A DNA stretch of 64,000 bases, taken from Laburnicola sp. R22_1 (taxonomy: Eukaryota > Ascomycota > Dothideomycetes > Pleosporales > Didymosphaeriaceae). The translations under genes were made by a program, and so were the position numbers. Where the stretch lies: positions 1,612,001 through 1,676,000 of the forward strand of contig JACONQ010000010.1 of the NCBI GenBank assembly GCA_014281115.1. The letters run 5' to 3'. The notes under the pieces are model-generated. The model worked only from the letters and a program-made list of their open reading frames with translations, searched no databases and had not been told where the DNA came from. Positions 21,923 to 33,060 of the stretch are shown here, one piece after another (position 1 is the first letter of the stretch; every line of letters starts with the position of its first letter).

Positions 21923-23727
21923 TTATACCTGCTGGGCTGTGGTCCCAACAGCATGGGGCGGCACAACTGGTGCACCTCTCGCTTCAGCTACATCCCCGGT
22001 GAGGTTTCTAGGAATCGTAGCAGCCGGAGGAGGGGTCGGGGTTGGTGTGATTGCCTGAGGCGGGTGGTAGCCAGTGTCGGTGACCTGGCCTGAGACCGGA
22101 TTGTAAGCGGCCCCATGTTGACCTGCCAGAGGCCGACCTGACAGGGAGTATGCCGCTCGCAGCTCGATGTTCTCCTCGTCTTCCGATGAAGAGTACTCGT
22201 ACGTGTCTTGACGGCGCCGCCCATCTGCAAATGGATTCGGGGTTGGAAGCTGTTCTTGGTATCCAGCGACCTTTGAAGAATATGTCGAGCTCATTGTGTC
22301 GCTCGGTTGTAGACCACCAAACCGTTGGTCGTCCTCTTGTCGCCGCCGCTGTGACTGTAAGATCTGCTGACGGAAAACATTGCCGGCATGCGGGTCAATT
22401 CCTGGACCTGTTGCCTCGGTTGAGAAGCCGGACGATGCTCCCCGCTCTTCGTCTGTAGTTCTCCGCAACGGACGCAGGGACTGTGTGTCTTCCTCAACCT
22501 CCACAGTTGGCGGGGGCATGGCAGGCTCCTGGCCCCAACTACGTATCGGATAGGCTCGCCCTTTTCGCCATGACTCGGAGACTGGAGGAAAGTACTGGCG
22601 GTATGAGCCCCACGCGACAAGAATGCCCATCAGACTGCCAGAGAGAACATCGAACGGATGATGACGAGCATCCATAATACGACTGCCAGCGATGAGCGCC
22701 GCGCCAAGCGTCGGCACCAGGACTATAAAAGATTTCCAGACCTCGCCCTTGGAATCGAGTACGTGAAGCTTCGCGGCGAGATAAATGGAGAGATAGAAGA
22801 GACCCCCAAACGAAACTGTCGGCGTCAGATATGCTACTTCAAAAGGAATGGAGAAAAGTACCGCTGCTATGCGCTGATGGAAAGCTTTTAAACCCGTCTT
22901 GCAGGAGGTAGTTATCTTTCTGGTTACAATCCGCGACTGTGGACATGGTCACATTGAACGGAGCCTTGAGGAAAGCAGCCATAACTTCAGGTTTCACTTG
23001 ACACCTACACTAGATCAGTCACTGTCTTGACTCCGCTTGTAAGGAAGGAACCCATACCGAGCGATGATATCAGGCCGAGGCTTGCCAATCGCGTTCTTCA
23101 ATGCGCCTGAATGACCCGTCAGTATCAAGGACCCCAGTCGCAACACAGACAATTGTACCAGTGATGGTGAAGGCGGCGCCCACGCTGAGCATGAGCCCCA
23201 GGATGCCGCAGTTCAGCTCCCAAAGCCTGTCCTTCAGCCTATAACGGCCCGTAAGACGCTTGAGCCCTCCTCTGCCGGTCGGTACCGGGGCCTGGTGGGA
23301 GAATATGCCATCGATGACCATGGTGTAGAAAGTGATAATGAGGATCGGGAAGCCAACGGCGAAGATGGCCGCCATGGTCACGGTGACGCGCTCATGTTCC
23401 GCAAACGGGTAGTGGAGGGTCCAGTTCTGGAGGGCGAAGGGCTGGTGGAAAGGCTCGATCTTGTCGACGATGACAAAGACGGCGAGAAGCACGCTGGGGG
23501 GTTCTCGTCAGCGGTGCAACCTGGGGACGACGTCGCGTGCCACGGCAGGGCGATGGGCAGGGTAGCTCACACTATAACCACATAATCGAGTATGTACCTG
23601 GTCCAGTTAGCTGACGGCGCTGGTCTGGCAGGGCAGGCGCAACCCACGAGAATATAACCTTCTTGGGCAGGCGCTTCTTGGAAAACGGCAAGCGCTCGGG
23701 GAGCTTGTTCCTACTCCATTCATTCAT
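21923..23727 (-). CDS. PAP2-family lipid phosphatase (DPP1/LPP-like)
   Basis: The enzyme is an integral membrane phosphatase acting on phosphatidate, diacylglycerol pyrophosphate or related lipid phosphates. Six exons (23727-23648, 23597-23571, 23493-23159, 23106-23058, 23004-22862, 22815-21923) give 508 residues. The 27-nt second exon links KKVIFS to YILDYVVIV, the usual DPP1-type N-terminal membrane segment, and is fixed by a CTAAC branch point. The three catalytic motifs are present: KNAIGKPRP (K-x6-RP), FPSAHSS (normally PSGH) and SRIMDARHHPFD (SR-x5-H-x3-D). A ~200-residue C-terminal tail rich in Pro, Gln and Ser follows and is probably cytosolic. The Gly-to-Ala change in motif 2 keeps the catalytic His. 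Substrate is not determined. The gene is divergent from the alpha/beta hydrolase. Confidence 0.92.
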
Positions 23728-24400
23728 CGTCGTGCTACCGCATCCAGCCGCGCAGCGATGAGCTCCAACGGTTCCTCAGGCGCGAACTCTGCCGTGCAGC
23801 CGTGGTGCGGAAGATGGGCTCGTGAAGGGGGCGCCGCAGACGTCGAGGGGGTGAAGAATGGTCCGAGCAGAGACGGTGTCGAGCAAGCGGTGCTCGCGGG
23901 AGGCGGCGGGAGTGTGAAAGGGAACAGAAGCGAACGACAGTGCCACGGATGTAGGTATATAGATAGCATCCGCTGCGCATCCGGGCCAGGCTCAGTCTCC
24001 GTCGGCGTCTACAGAGAGGAGCTAGGCAGTGTAGAGCTGCTTTCAGCGTGGCTGAGGGCTCAGCGCGAAGCTGACGGCTGCAGGACTAGCGCTCGAGACT
24101 CTGGGCAGCTCGGCTCGCGCATCCACTCCCACCCGCCTGCGTCCAAGCGCCAGCGCCATCCATACAAACATGCGCATTTCCCGCTCGAACATGCAGACAC
24201 GCGCGAGACCAACAAGTCCGCGCGGAGAACAATGCGGATGCGACTTCATGCGGCTTCGGCAACTTGGCCGAAACATCGCCTCCATGTGGCACGGAGAGGA
24301 TCGCCATTAGCGTGCGGCTTGTCCCTCGCGTCTCATTGCTCAACACCACACGCGGTCCCATCCGTGATATTTGCCTATTGGCTACCTTTGTACAAGAAGG
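23728..24400. other. Divergent promoter region, PAP2 / alpha-beta hydrolase
   Basis: This GC-rich stretch lies between two start codons on opposite strands. Long open frames at 23758-24585 (+) and 23724-23980 (-) overlap one another and show no domain. I read it as regulatory or UTR sequence. Confidence 0.45.
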
Positions 24401-25786
24401 ATGGCCGCCCTTCCGGAATTCTCGCTACGCTTCACACCTCCCGTGCCTCGATACCTCCTGTTCGCAAGCGCGACATCTCTTGGAACGCTGCTCTTTTTAC
24501 GCTCAATAAACAGGTCACTTGGTACAAATGGGCCGAATGCCACTCCTTCGCCGCTAAAAACGGCACTGCCACGGCCTTCTGCTGAGGAAGTGGAAGGATT
24601 GCCCTATCCACCAGATCCGTTACCAGGACGGAGAGATGTAGACTCACCCTTGGGTGAGTGACCTAGGCATAGATATGTCTAACCACGTACTCATTCTACA
24701 TCCATCTTCCAGGTAGCACCCGTATATACGAATGGGGACCTGAAGCTGGACGTAAAATTCTGCTCATTCACGGCATTTCGACCCCAAGCATTGCATTGGC
24801 CGATCTCGCGCATAAGCTTGTTGACAAAGGATGCCGCGTGATGCTCTTTGGTATGTCAAGAAACAGTTCTCGGATGGTTGACGACTTGCACTTCCTATCT
24901 GTATTCTTCCTTGTCTCCTTGTACTCAAATTACCGAGTCAAATCATCTCGCGGAAAGAAAGTTCACACCTTCCACCTCAGATCTCTTCGGACGCGGCTAC
25001 AGCTCAGGGCCCTCAACCAAACTCCACCGCCACGACTCCTCACTCTACGCCACACAGATACTCATCTGCATCCAATCCTCTCCTATCCCCTGGCAATCAT
25101 TCTCCCTCATCGGCTACTCCCTCGGCGGCGCATTAGCAGCAGACTTCACATCCTACTTCCCCAACCTCATCGAAAGCCTCATTCTAGTCGCTCCTGGAGG
25201 CCTCATCAGAACCACACATATCACGTGGAAAAGCAAGCTCCTCTATTCAACCAGCGGCATCGTCCCAGAATGGATGATCGAACGGCTCGTCGCGAAAAGA
25301 TTGTGGACTGGTCCGGAAACCGCGCGCTCGATTGAGCCTGAACCCGATACTGATGCCACCGTTCTAGGTGGTGATGAGACTAAGGGTGGTTTGAACACTC
25401 CCGCGGTATATACCACTAGCCACCACGGTCTCCTACGAGACTATGCCCATAGCACTGCGTCGAAGGTGGTGGACTGGCAGATTCAGCACCACAGGGGTTT
25501 CGTTCCAGCTTTTATTTCGGGTATCAGGTACGCGCCGATTCACGACCAACAACACCGATGGAGAGTTATCCGCCAGAATATGGAAAATAGAGTGGGGCGG
25601 CTGAATGAGGTACATTTGGTGCTCGGGGAGACCGATCCGATCATCGTTGCGGAGGAGCTGGTGCAAGACGCAGGGCAAGTGTTGGGAGAACAAAATCTGA
25701 AAATCAAGATCGTCGAGGGAGTCGGGCATGAAGTTGCGATATCCAACGCGGATGCGATTGCACAAGTCGTTGAGGGCTCGCTTTAA
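24401..25786 (+). CDS. Membrane-anchored alpha/beta hydrolase
   Basis: Three exons (24401-24653, 24713-24850, 24981-25786) with GT-AG introns of 59 and 130 nt encode 398 residues. The start MAALPEFSLRF is followed by a hydrophobic segment (YLLFASATSLGTLLFL, ~residues 18-33), probably a signal anchor. The hydrolase fold then shows the oxyanion-hole motif (LLIHGIS), the strand leading to LFDLFGRGYS, and the nucleophile elbow GYSLGG. The late acid and histidine are in LGETDPII and GVGHEVA. The second splice restores LFDLFGRGYS, a standard motif, which supports the long intron. The reaction (esterase, lipase or other) cannot be told from sequence. Confidence 0.9.
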
Positions 25787-27077
25787 CAACAATTCTATAA
25801 CCACATTCCGACAGGTCCTACAATCTACAACAGATGTTTCTTCTATGTGGTGTTAAATGAACTACCTACGGTAGGACGACAAAGGCTTTCATCTCAAATG
25901 ATATAACAAAAAAAAAAAGCAGACCCCCCTGCTTAGTAAACAAAAAGAGCGTGAAAAGGTCGACCACAAAAAATTGCGCGTTTCTTGTATAAGAGATGCC
26001 AAACAGTACCAAGACGTGTCTTATTTTCTGTCTCTAGCACTGATCTCAGACAAGACAGGCGGGTGCAAGCGTTGACAGCAAAAGCGTGAAGAGAATCAAT
26101 CCTCTTGTTGATCACCATGAATATGTAGAACTACACAGCCGGCCAGCTACTGGGCCAAAAGTTCAAATATAGGTTCGGCCTTTGTACCCTTCCATCTACA
26201 CAGGGGCAAAACCCCGCTCATCCTATCCAACAACCACACCCCTCCCACCTCAAAACACGAACCTACACCCCACACCAGCCTAGGTACCTCAAACCAACCA
26301 GCACTACAAACGCCACAAGCCCCCCACACGAACCCAAGCCCAGTACCATGCCCACCCCAGGTTTTCGCCCCCACCCAGGATATAAAAAGGGAGTGCTTGG
26401 TCATGCAAGTGCTGACAGGCAGGCAAGCAGGCGGTCTGGTTGACTGCTCTCGCAACGCCAATCAATTACTTCTGGGGGAGCGTGTGTGTGTGGTACTTGG
26501 TAGGTCTGGTAGTGTTGGAGTACACTTGAGTCTTGGTGTAAGTGAGCTTACCTATCTATGCCTTGCTGTGCTGCGAGAGATGTCGATTCTTCACCGAGGC
26601 GTCACTATCGAGCTAGGCTTGGGAGGGAGTTATGACAAGCACTGACACGTAGCAGTCCCTACCTATTCTGAACGCACGAGTACGAGTATACGACAACGAC
26701 CGCAGCATCGAAGTCCCCTCTCTCTCACACACACACACGCATGCACGTCCAAGCCAAGGAGAAAACTCAAATCATGCACATGATGCCATCCTTTCTAGCA
26801 AATCTACATCTCCGCTCCCAAAGGACCATCCATCCCAGCTCTCCTCCACGCCTACTACCAAACCAAGAGATATCCAAACGTCATAAAAAAACGCTCCATG
26901 GTATAGCGACGCCAAGCGCGCCCCCAATAAACAAAAAGGTATCATGCTAGTCATGACATGCCATGTCCAATTTCCCCATTCATACCGTAGCAGAACCCCG
27001 CAATCATTACCGACTACCCATCCAGCCTGCATCTTACACTCGATGCCTTATCTTTTCTCTTCTCGCGCCGACTTCAT
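25787..27077. other. Intergenic between convergent genes
   Basis: This 1.3-kb stretch separates the 3' ends of the hydrolase (+) and SUR7-like gene (-). It contains a short A-rich tract near 25909-25918, a CA-rich run near 26728-26740 and a TAGGTACCT near 26280. No gene is seen; part must be 3' UTR. Confidence 0.4.
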
Positions 27078-28187
27078 TCAAACATGCTGCGACCTAAACG
27101 GCTCATACGAATGCCCCGTCTGCGCATGCCCCCTGCCCCCCATATCATGCATCTGATGCGCATTGACATTCCCGCTATGCCCCATGTACGGGCTCGCAAC
27201 GCGCTCATACGTATACGGCGTCTTTTCGACGACAACCTTCTTGTGGCCCGACTGCCCGCTGCAGCAGCACACGGAGATGAGCCAGAAGAAGCCGGAGCCG
27301 ATGGAGAAGGCGACGCCGATCCAGAGCACGGAGAGCATCTGCGTCGACATGGAGGCGTCGATGTTGTACGGCTTGAGGACCGAGTGGAAGACGCCGGTTA
27401 GCGTGCCGTAGAGGGCGGTTGAGGTTGCGGCTGCGGCGATGATGAAGATGGTTTGGGCCTGTGGGAAGCGGATTAGTATAGGCTACATGGCCGCAAACTC
27501 GGACGAGGAAAAAAAAACTTACCGTCGAAACAATCGTCGTAATCATGCTGCCCCATCTGCTGAAAATAGCAGAAATGCCAACGAGCACCTCGGCAACGGT
27601 AAGTACGAGCGCAATCATGTAGCTGACAAACATCCACCGCGACACCTTGTGGTACGTCTCGATGCCGTTTTGGAAGTCCTCGGGGAAGGCCGCCTGGAAG
27701 CTCGTGTTGCTCAGCTTCCACACGTCGAACGGGTTGAACCAGAAGTAGTTCTTGCGCTCCGTGCAGTGCCAGTTCTCCTCCTTGCCGTCTTTGAGGTCCG
27801 CCTCGCAGTAGTTCCAGAGTCCGACTTGGTAGATGTCCCTCATGTTGCCGGCTGATGCGGCGCCTTGGATGGCATCGATGAGTTTGTTGTCCGGTACGAA
27901 GTTCTCGGGAAGGTGGTCGATGACATTGTCGGGATCGTTTTTGAACTCTGTCGTGTCCGCCTATACGCGATGTGTTAGAAAGAGTGGTCGTATGGGCGGG
28001 GAAAAGGGGATGCGACGCGGGATTTTGGGGGCGAAGCTGAGCTACGTACCCTGAAGAAGTACAGATTCCGCGACAGCTCACTCTTGTCGTAAGCCTGTCC
28101 TGACAGCACAATCGCAAGACAGATTAAGCTCGCAATCGTCAACGCCATGGGCGTGAAGATACACGCGAATCGCCCTACTTTCCCCAT
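27078..28187 (-). CDS. SUR7/PalI-family plasma membrane protein
   Basis: SUR7-type proteins sit in eisosome-associated plasma-membrane domains and affect wall and endocytic organisation. Three exons (28187-28050, 27960-27523, 27458-27078) with 89- and 64-nt introns give 318 residues. Four membrane segments are visible: the N-terminal one (PMALTIASLICLAIVLSG), SYMIALVLTVAEVLVGISAI, TIFIIAAAATSTALYGTL and LWIGVAFSIGSGFFWLISVC. The long first extracellular loop carries the claudin-like Trp/Cys signature (GLWNYC, then WHCTERKNYFWFNP). The cytosolic tail is short, with KKVVVEKTPYTYERV and a Gly/His-rich end. Both splices are in phase 0 and keep the loop intact. Class assignment is firm; which paralogue it is cannot be said. 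Confidence 0.92.
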
Positions 28188-30280
28188 GGTTGCTGACTTG
28201 TCTCAAACGGAGGCGCAAAAAGTCCGGAATCGGCGACCTGTCTCTGTGACGTATTGCTCTTCAAAAAAGACGGCGTATTCCAGGAAACAGCTGTACTCCC
28301 CGAGAGAGATGAATGGGATAGACGCGTGGTAGGAATAACGTGAGAGCACAAGTGAACGGGTGGATGGTAAGATTAGCGGCGTCGGAGGCAGCCAGCTTTT
28401 GTATGCCGCCCTCAGCTGCGGCCCGTTTGGTTGACGAGACGAAGGGGGCTGAGGGGCTTCAGGGTCCGTGCGCGGGCAACACTCACGCCTCCACAGCCAG
28501 GGAACCAGCCTCACCCAGACTTGCCCCCATCGAGGAAGGATATCGCATGGCTGATGACCGGTTACCCCGTTGCGGGAACGCGTCAACCGCACCACCTGGC
28601 ATGGCGGTGCTGATGTCCAGGCGGGAGATGTTCAGCTACATACGCGTCGAGTAGCCCCTCCAGCCACACTGACCGCTGTGACAGTCCACAGCGTTTGTTT
28701 TGTGCAATACAGCCCAACTTCCGATTGCACCGCGGCAAAACGCTGCGCCGTGTACTATCAAAGAGGAAGCCTTGCGTTCTATGCTGTGGTGCTGTTCAGT
28801 GTTGATGAGGATGCCCAGCGCCGCAGGGCTACATGACGTGCCCCAGCGCGGGCTAGAGTTTGATCTTCGAGTCCATGGGCACGAAGAGCGCAAGCGCACA
28901 CACGCCTTGCCAAGTCGCCGTCAGCTGCCTGCTCGAACACCAACATTTTTTTCAAACAGAGAGAGATTCATGCGCACTGTGCAAACCCTGACCTGACCGT
29001 ACTTCCCTCGGATCCAACTCCACCCGCTTCCTTCTTACACAGAGTATCACGCAGTCCAGCGCAGTCCAGCTCAGAAGATGCACTTGGCAATGCCATGTAT
29101 GTAAAGTAAGCACACGTCTAATTTTAACAGCGGGTGCTGAGCACTGAGCCGAGACGTGGCGGGACCTTGGCTCTCGTTAGCCGTCGCCAAGCGTGGCGTG
29201 TCCATGTCGATTAGCGGCGCAGTTGTACGTGACGTGTTTTGCCCATGTGCAGTAGCCAAGGTATCCTCCAGGGAAGCCAGGCGGAGGATGTGACGCCGAG
29301 GACGTATCGTCGGTTTCTGTGTACTAATAAGGTATACCCATGAATCTGCACCTACACCAGCACAAAGTTCATCTGTTTCTTCCTTAATCCCCACATTTAC
29401 CAAATCTCTCTCCGCACACGTGACCCCCCTCCCTACGCCTGCACAAGCAGTATAAAACTCTGCATGCGTACCAGTACAATCCACTATAAATCCGTCTGAT
29501 AAGAGCCCAGCCTTATCACCTCAACCCCCACAAACACCGGCACACGCAATATAAAAGACCATTCGTGCACGATGCTACTCGTACCGACTGCATTTGCTTC
29601 TATCTGCACATGTACGGCTCGCGGCCTGCCCCGCGTCAACGACGCGCTTCTCTTTCATACAGATGCCAAAGATCCTCGCATCTTCACCACCAGCCATGAC
29701 TGCGTGTACACCCATACACAGCTAGCCAATTCAATTTTTCAGGGTCTTCCAGTAACCCTGTACATTCAGGCATTCACCCAGCCATCATGCATGAAATCCT
29801 TTCCCCCATGCCTAAATGCTTGCTCGTAACATAAGAAAAATATGGCTTGCGACAAACGAAAATACAAGTCTTCGGAGAGTAACCGGAACGCAGGTGGTAT
29901 AAAGATGCGCGCGTAAATGAAGTGAAAAATGCAGGCTGAATCCCTCCCCCGCCGCCCGCGTAGAAATGCTGCAGATGATCCCCAGAACGCCCGAAATGAA
30001 CTTGTGGACATTAAGCTTACAACTAGGATCTAGAAGCGGTGCGGCAAACGCCGTAGCGAGCAAAATTGCTGTCTCGCTGTCCATATAGAATGTTATTACA
30101 AGCGCGAATGTCGCGGCTTCAAGGTGGTGGGTATCGAAAGTGCTCCGTCGTAATCATGGGTATATGGCGAACGCTGCGATGTGAGCCATCAAAGCGCAGC
30201 AGGCCCGTTTCGGATTACTGGCGAGATGGACATATCGAAATCAGGAAGGTGGGTTTCTAGGCGTCCAGTGGGAGGATGCT
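28188..30280. other. Long intergenic region, no gene recognised
   Basis: The 2.1-kb region lies upstream of the SUR7-like gene and 3' of PNG1. Short frames on both strands lack motifs. Near 29450 and 29550 two similar CA/CC-rich segments each end in AGTATAAAAC/AATATAAAAG, which look like TATA-type promoter elements, but no following gene was found. Confidence 0.4.
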
Positions 30281-31661
30281 TCATCGTGGATGTTGGTTGT
30301 GGGGATCTTGATTTGGGGTACCGTGACCACCTTCTCCCCTCGCGCGAATCCAGTTAGCGTCACCGCTGGTTCGGCCTTCGAGCGCCTTCAGAGAGTCTGG
30401 ATCTGCTCGTTGGGAGGATCGTCCACTTATGATATCGTCGGGATTGATCTTGCTGACTTGTTGCGCAATGCAGGAGATGATGTGAGCACTGAGCTCGCGC
30501 TCCTCACGCATGTCTTCACCTTTGAGACGGAACTTTTCCTGCTTGGGCTGGTTGCTGCGTCGCATAGCCCGTATCTCGTCGAGTATGTGGACTAGCACTG
30601 CTTCGGGTGCACGGTTGCGCTCTGCGCTGTGTTTGATGGGATCGCGTATGTACCTTCGCGTGACGTCCGTGGCGCCATCTACAGAGAAGGCAATGCAGTA
30701 AGAGAGTTTCTTGCCCCAATCTAATTGCGCAGTTAGTCATATGAGGTTTGGAGCCTGAGACGGATAGATGCATACCCTCAGTGTACAAGCGAGGCTTGTC
30801 CCATTTTCCCTCGCAGGGATCCGCGTGGACCCATCGCTTTCGGTGCACAGAGTAGACTTCGGTCCAGACGTGGTCCTCGGCGTTCCATACCCATCGTACT
30901 CTTGATCCGACGGCTCGGCAAAGCATAGTGAAGCAGTTCACCCATTCGCCACAGCGGCCTCGACGGGTCTGCAGGAGCACGAAGGCGTCATTGTATCGCG
31001 GGAATCTCTCGAAAGAACCGCACTGGTTTAGGGAGCACTTGTAAAGTTCCACTTGGGTGGCGCCGCGGGCTTGCTCGTCTGGAAGTGGTGGGGCCATGCC
31101 AACGCATACCGTCGCCGAGTAGCATCGGCTGCATGGCGGGTTGTTGACCCAGGAGAAGAAGGAGTCTTTGAACCAGCGCATGAGTGCGCGGACGACACAG
31201 TCCTGGTAGCCCCAGGCGGGCTTCTTCCCGGCACCCATGCTCTCGGCTTCGGCTCTCAAGATTTGACTTTCCTCTTCGGCTTCGTTGTAGATCTGTTCGA
31301 GCGGCACCACGCGCAGGGCTTCGTCCAGCAGGCCGGGGTTCTCCCACCGCAGCGGCATGTTGGAGAGCGATATGAGCATGTTCTTGAAGCGTAGTGAGCG
31401 CGGGTCCTGGGGCGGGTGCGGGAGCAGGGGGATGTTTCGGAGTGATGAATACGACGGCGGAGCGTTCTGCACGGGCGGCGGCTGCGGGGTGCCAGCGGGT
31501 CGCGGTGCTGGCGATGCTGCTCGCGATTGTACGGATCGCGCTGCGAGTTCGTTGAGGCGCTTGGTGGAGAGGACCTGGCGGAAGCGCTCCGTCATGTCGG
31601 CGGCCAGCTGGTTGGTGTCGGCATGAGCAGCGGCCCGAGGGGCGGCGCGCGCGTGCTCCAT
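30281..31661 (-). CDS. PNG1: Peptide:N-glycanase PNG1 (transglutaminase-like)
   Basis: PNG1 removes N-glycans from misfolded glycoproteins during ER-associated degradation. Two exons (31661-30776 and 30720-30281) flank a 55-nt GT-AG intron and encode 441 residues. The chosen start ([10 protein letters not shown]) precedes the family N-terminal helix [20 protein letters not shown]. The transglutaminase core shows paired zinc-binding cysteines (CSRC and YKCSLNQCG), the motif ERFPRYND, the catalytic Cys ([15 protein letters not shown]), His ([11 protein letters not shown]) and Asp ([13 protein letters not shown]), then [12 protein letters not shown]. All three triad residues are kept, although the Neurospora orthologue has been reported to lack activity. 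Cytosolic or nuclear location is inferred. Confidence 0.93.
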
Positions 31662-31751
31662 TGCAGGTGCGGTGCGAGCACAGTCGCGGGGCGCTGGAGC
31701 GGGCGCTGGAGTCGACAGGGCGGTGGTGCTGGCGGCGGTGATGGGGTGGTG

Positions 31752-31782
31752 TAGTGGTGGTGGTGGTGGTGGTGGTAGTGGT
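31752..31782. repeat. GTG/GGT trinucleotide microsatellite
   Basis: About ten near-perfect GTG units lie upstream of PNG1. In the minus-strand frame extending upstream of the PNG1 start they would encode a Pro/Thr run, but that upstream extension is not supported. Confidence 0.8.
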
Positions 31783-31944
31783 GCTGCGTGCGCAGCGTCG
31801 AGGGACAGCGGCGTTAAAGCGTGGCAGTCGCAGGCGCGAACGTGCACAGCCTTGGGATGATGCGGTGGGCGGTAGGCGCAGCACTAGCCCGGCGTGTGGT
31901 GCGGCCAGGCGACGAGGGCTGGGGGCGGGCGTCTGCTGCGAGGG

Positions 31945-31978
<34 letters not shown>

Positions 31979-32230
31979 AGCGCAACGTCGGCAGGGCGAG
32001 AGGGCGGCGATGGGGTGCGAGCAGACGGAGACGGAGGGTTGTATTCTAGGGGACGGGCGCGATGATGAGGGCCGCTCGCAGAAGGGCCGCGTATGCGTGC
32101 CGCGGGCTTGCGTGGCAGGCCGCCGCCATTGGCTCGCTTCGGCCGCGTGCTCGCTAGCCCTCACGACAAAGCAGCTGCTTTGCTACAAAAGGCCATGCCT
32201 CGCCAGCAGTCTGCAAATCGTCTCGTGATG

Positions 32231-32266
32231 GCCCACGACGCCCACGACGCCCACGACGCCCACGAC
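32231..32266. repeat. Tandem repeat, four copies of a 9-bp unit
   Basis: Four perfect copies of GCCCACGAC lie head to tail in the intergenic region between PNG1 and UTP4. A fifth partial copy follows. Confidence 0.9.
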
Positions 32267-33060
32267 GCCCGGGAACGCGTCTGCGCCTGTGTTGCCCGTT
32301 GCGTCCTGGCCCGCTGCCCTGTGGGTGGTCTGTGGTGCGCTGCCTTTTCCGCGCCAAGCTGCGCATCATGGCCTTGCATCCCGCCATGCAATGCACATAG
32401 CGATTCGAAATTGCCTATAGCTACCTTCGCATTCACCCACTACTGCCCCCAATATGCCTTCTCGCGCCCTCAATCTCTCGCAGGACAGGCGTCGTGTGCC
32501 CTCGGAATCCGCGTGGTGGAGACATCATCACCGTGCCTCTTATTGGTCGGCCGTGTATACGCAAGCACTCCGAGGTACGCTTGCTAGGGACGAAGTAGTA
32601 GATGCGTCATCCCTGTCCGGACCGCCCTCCACCGCTCTGGACCGACACCGCCCATTGTCGTCAAGACCTCCACTCACCGCTTGCAAATTGCAGAACGGCT
32701 GTCCTCCTGGCAACAATGTACGCAATCATGTCCGTGTCTCTTCGTCTACCCGCCACCTTCCAAGGTATGAAAGATTCGCAGCCCGACGCAAATCCCGGAC
32801 GTCCATGCTTCGTAACACGGCGGCGTACCGTGGCAGATCTCTCTTTGTAAGCTCCATGTACACGTCCAATGTGACGTTATCGAATTGCGTCGTCAGTGCT
32901 CCTGTACACTGGGTACCCAAAACCATACGGAAGCGTCGCCCTCATTCGGGCCTATACACAGCTTAGACTTGCTAGGACGAGCTTCCACGTACCCCCCACT
33001 TGCTGCAATAATCGTACTTGAACAAGCTATCATATTACGTAGCGCCTCAACTTTGGTAAA

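Larger units (their letters stand above)
31662..33060. other. GC-rich intergenic region with simple repeats
   Basis: This lies between the PNG1 start and the UTP4 stop, both on the minus strand. Open frames occur in almost every frame because the DNA is GC-rich, and none shows a domain. The longest isolated one is 32454-32966 (+, 170 codons), without support. Confidence 0.45.

Noticed and set aside
31662..31884. Upstream extension of PNG1 through a Pro/Thr run
   Set aside because: The family helix begins just after the Met at 31661; the extension is encoded by a microsatellite.
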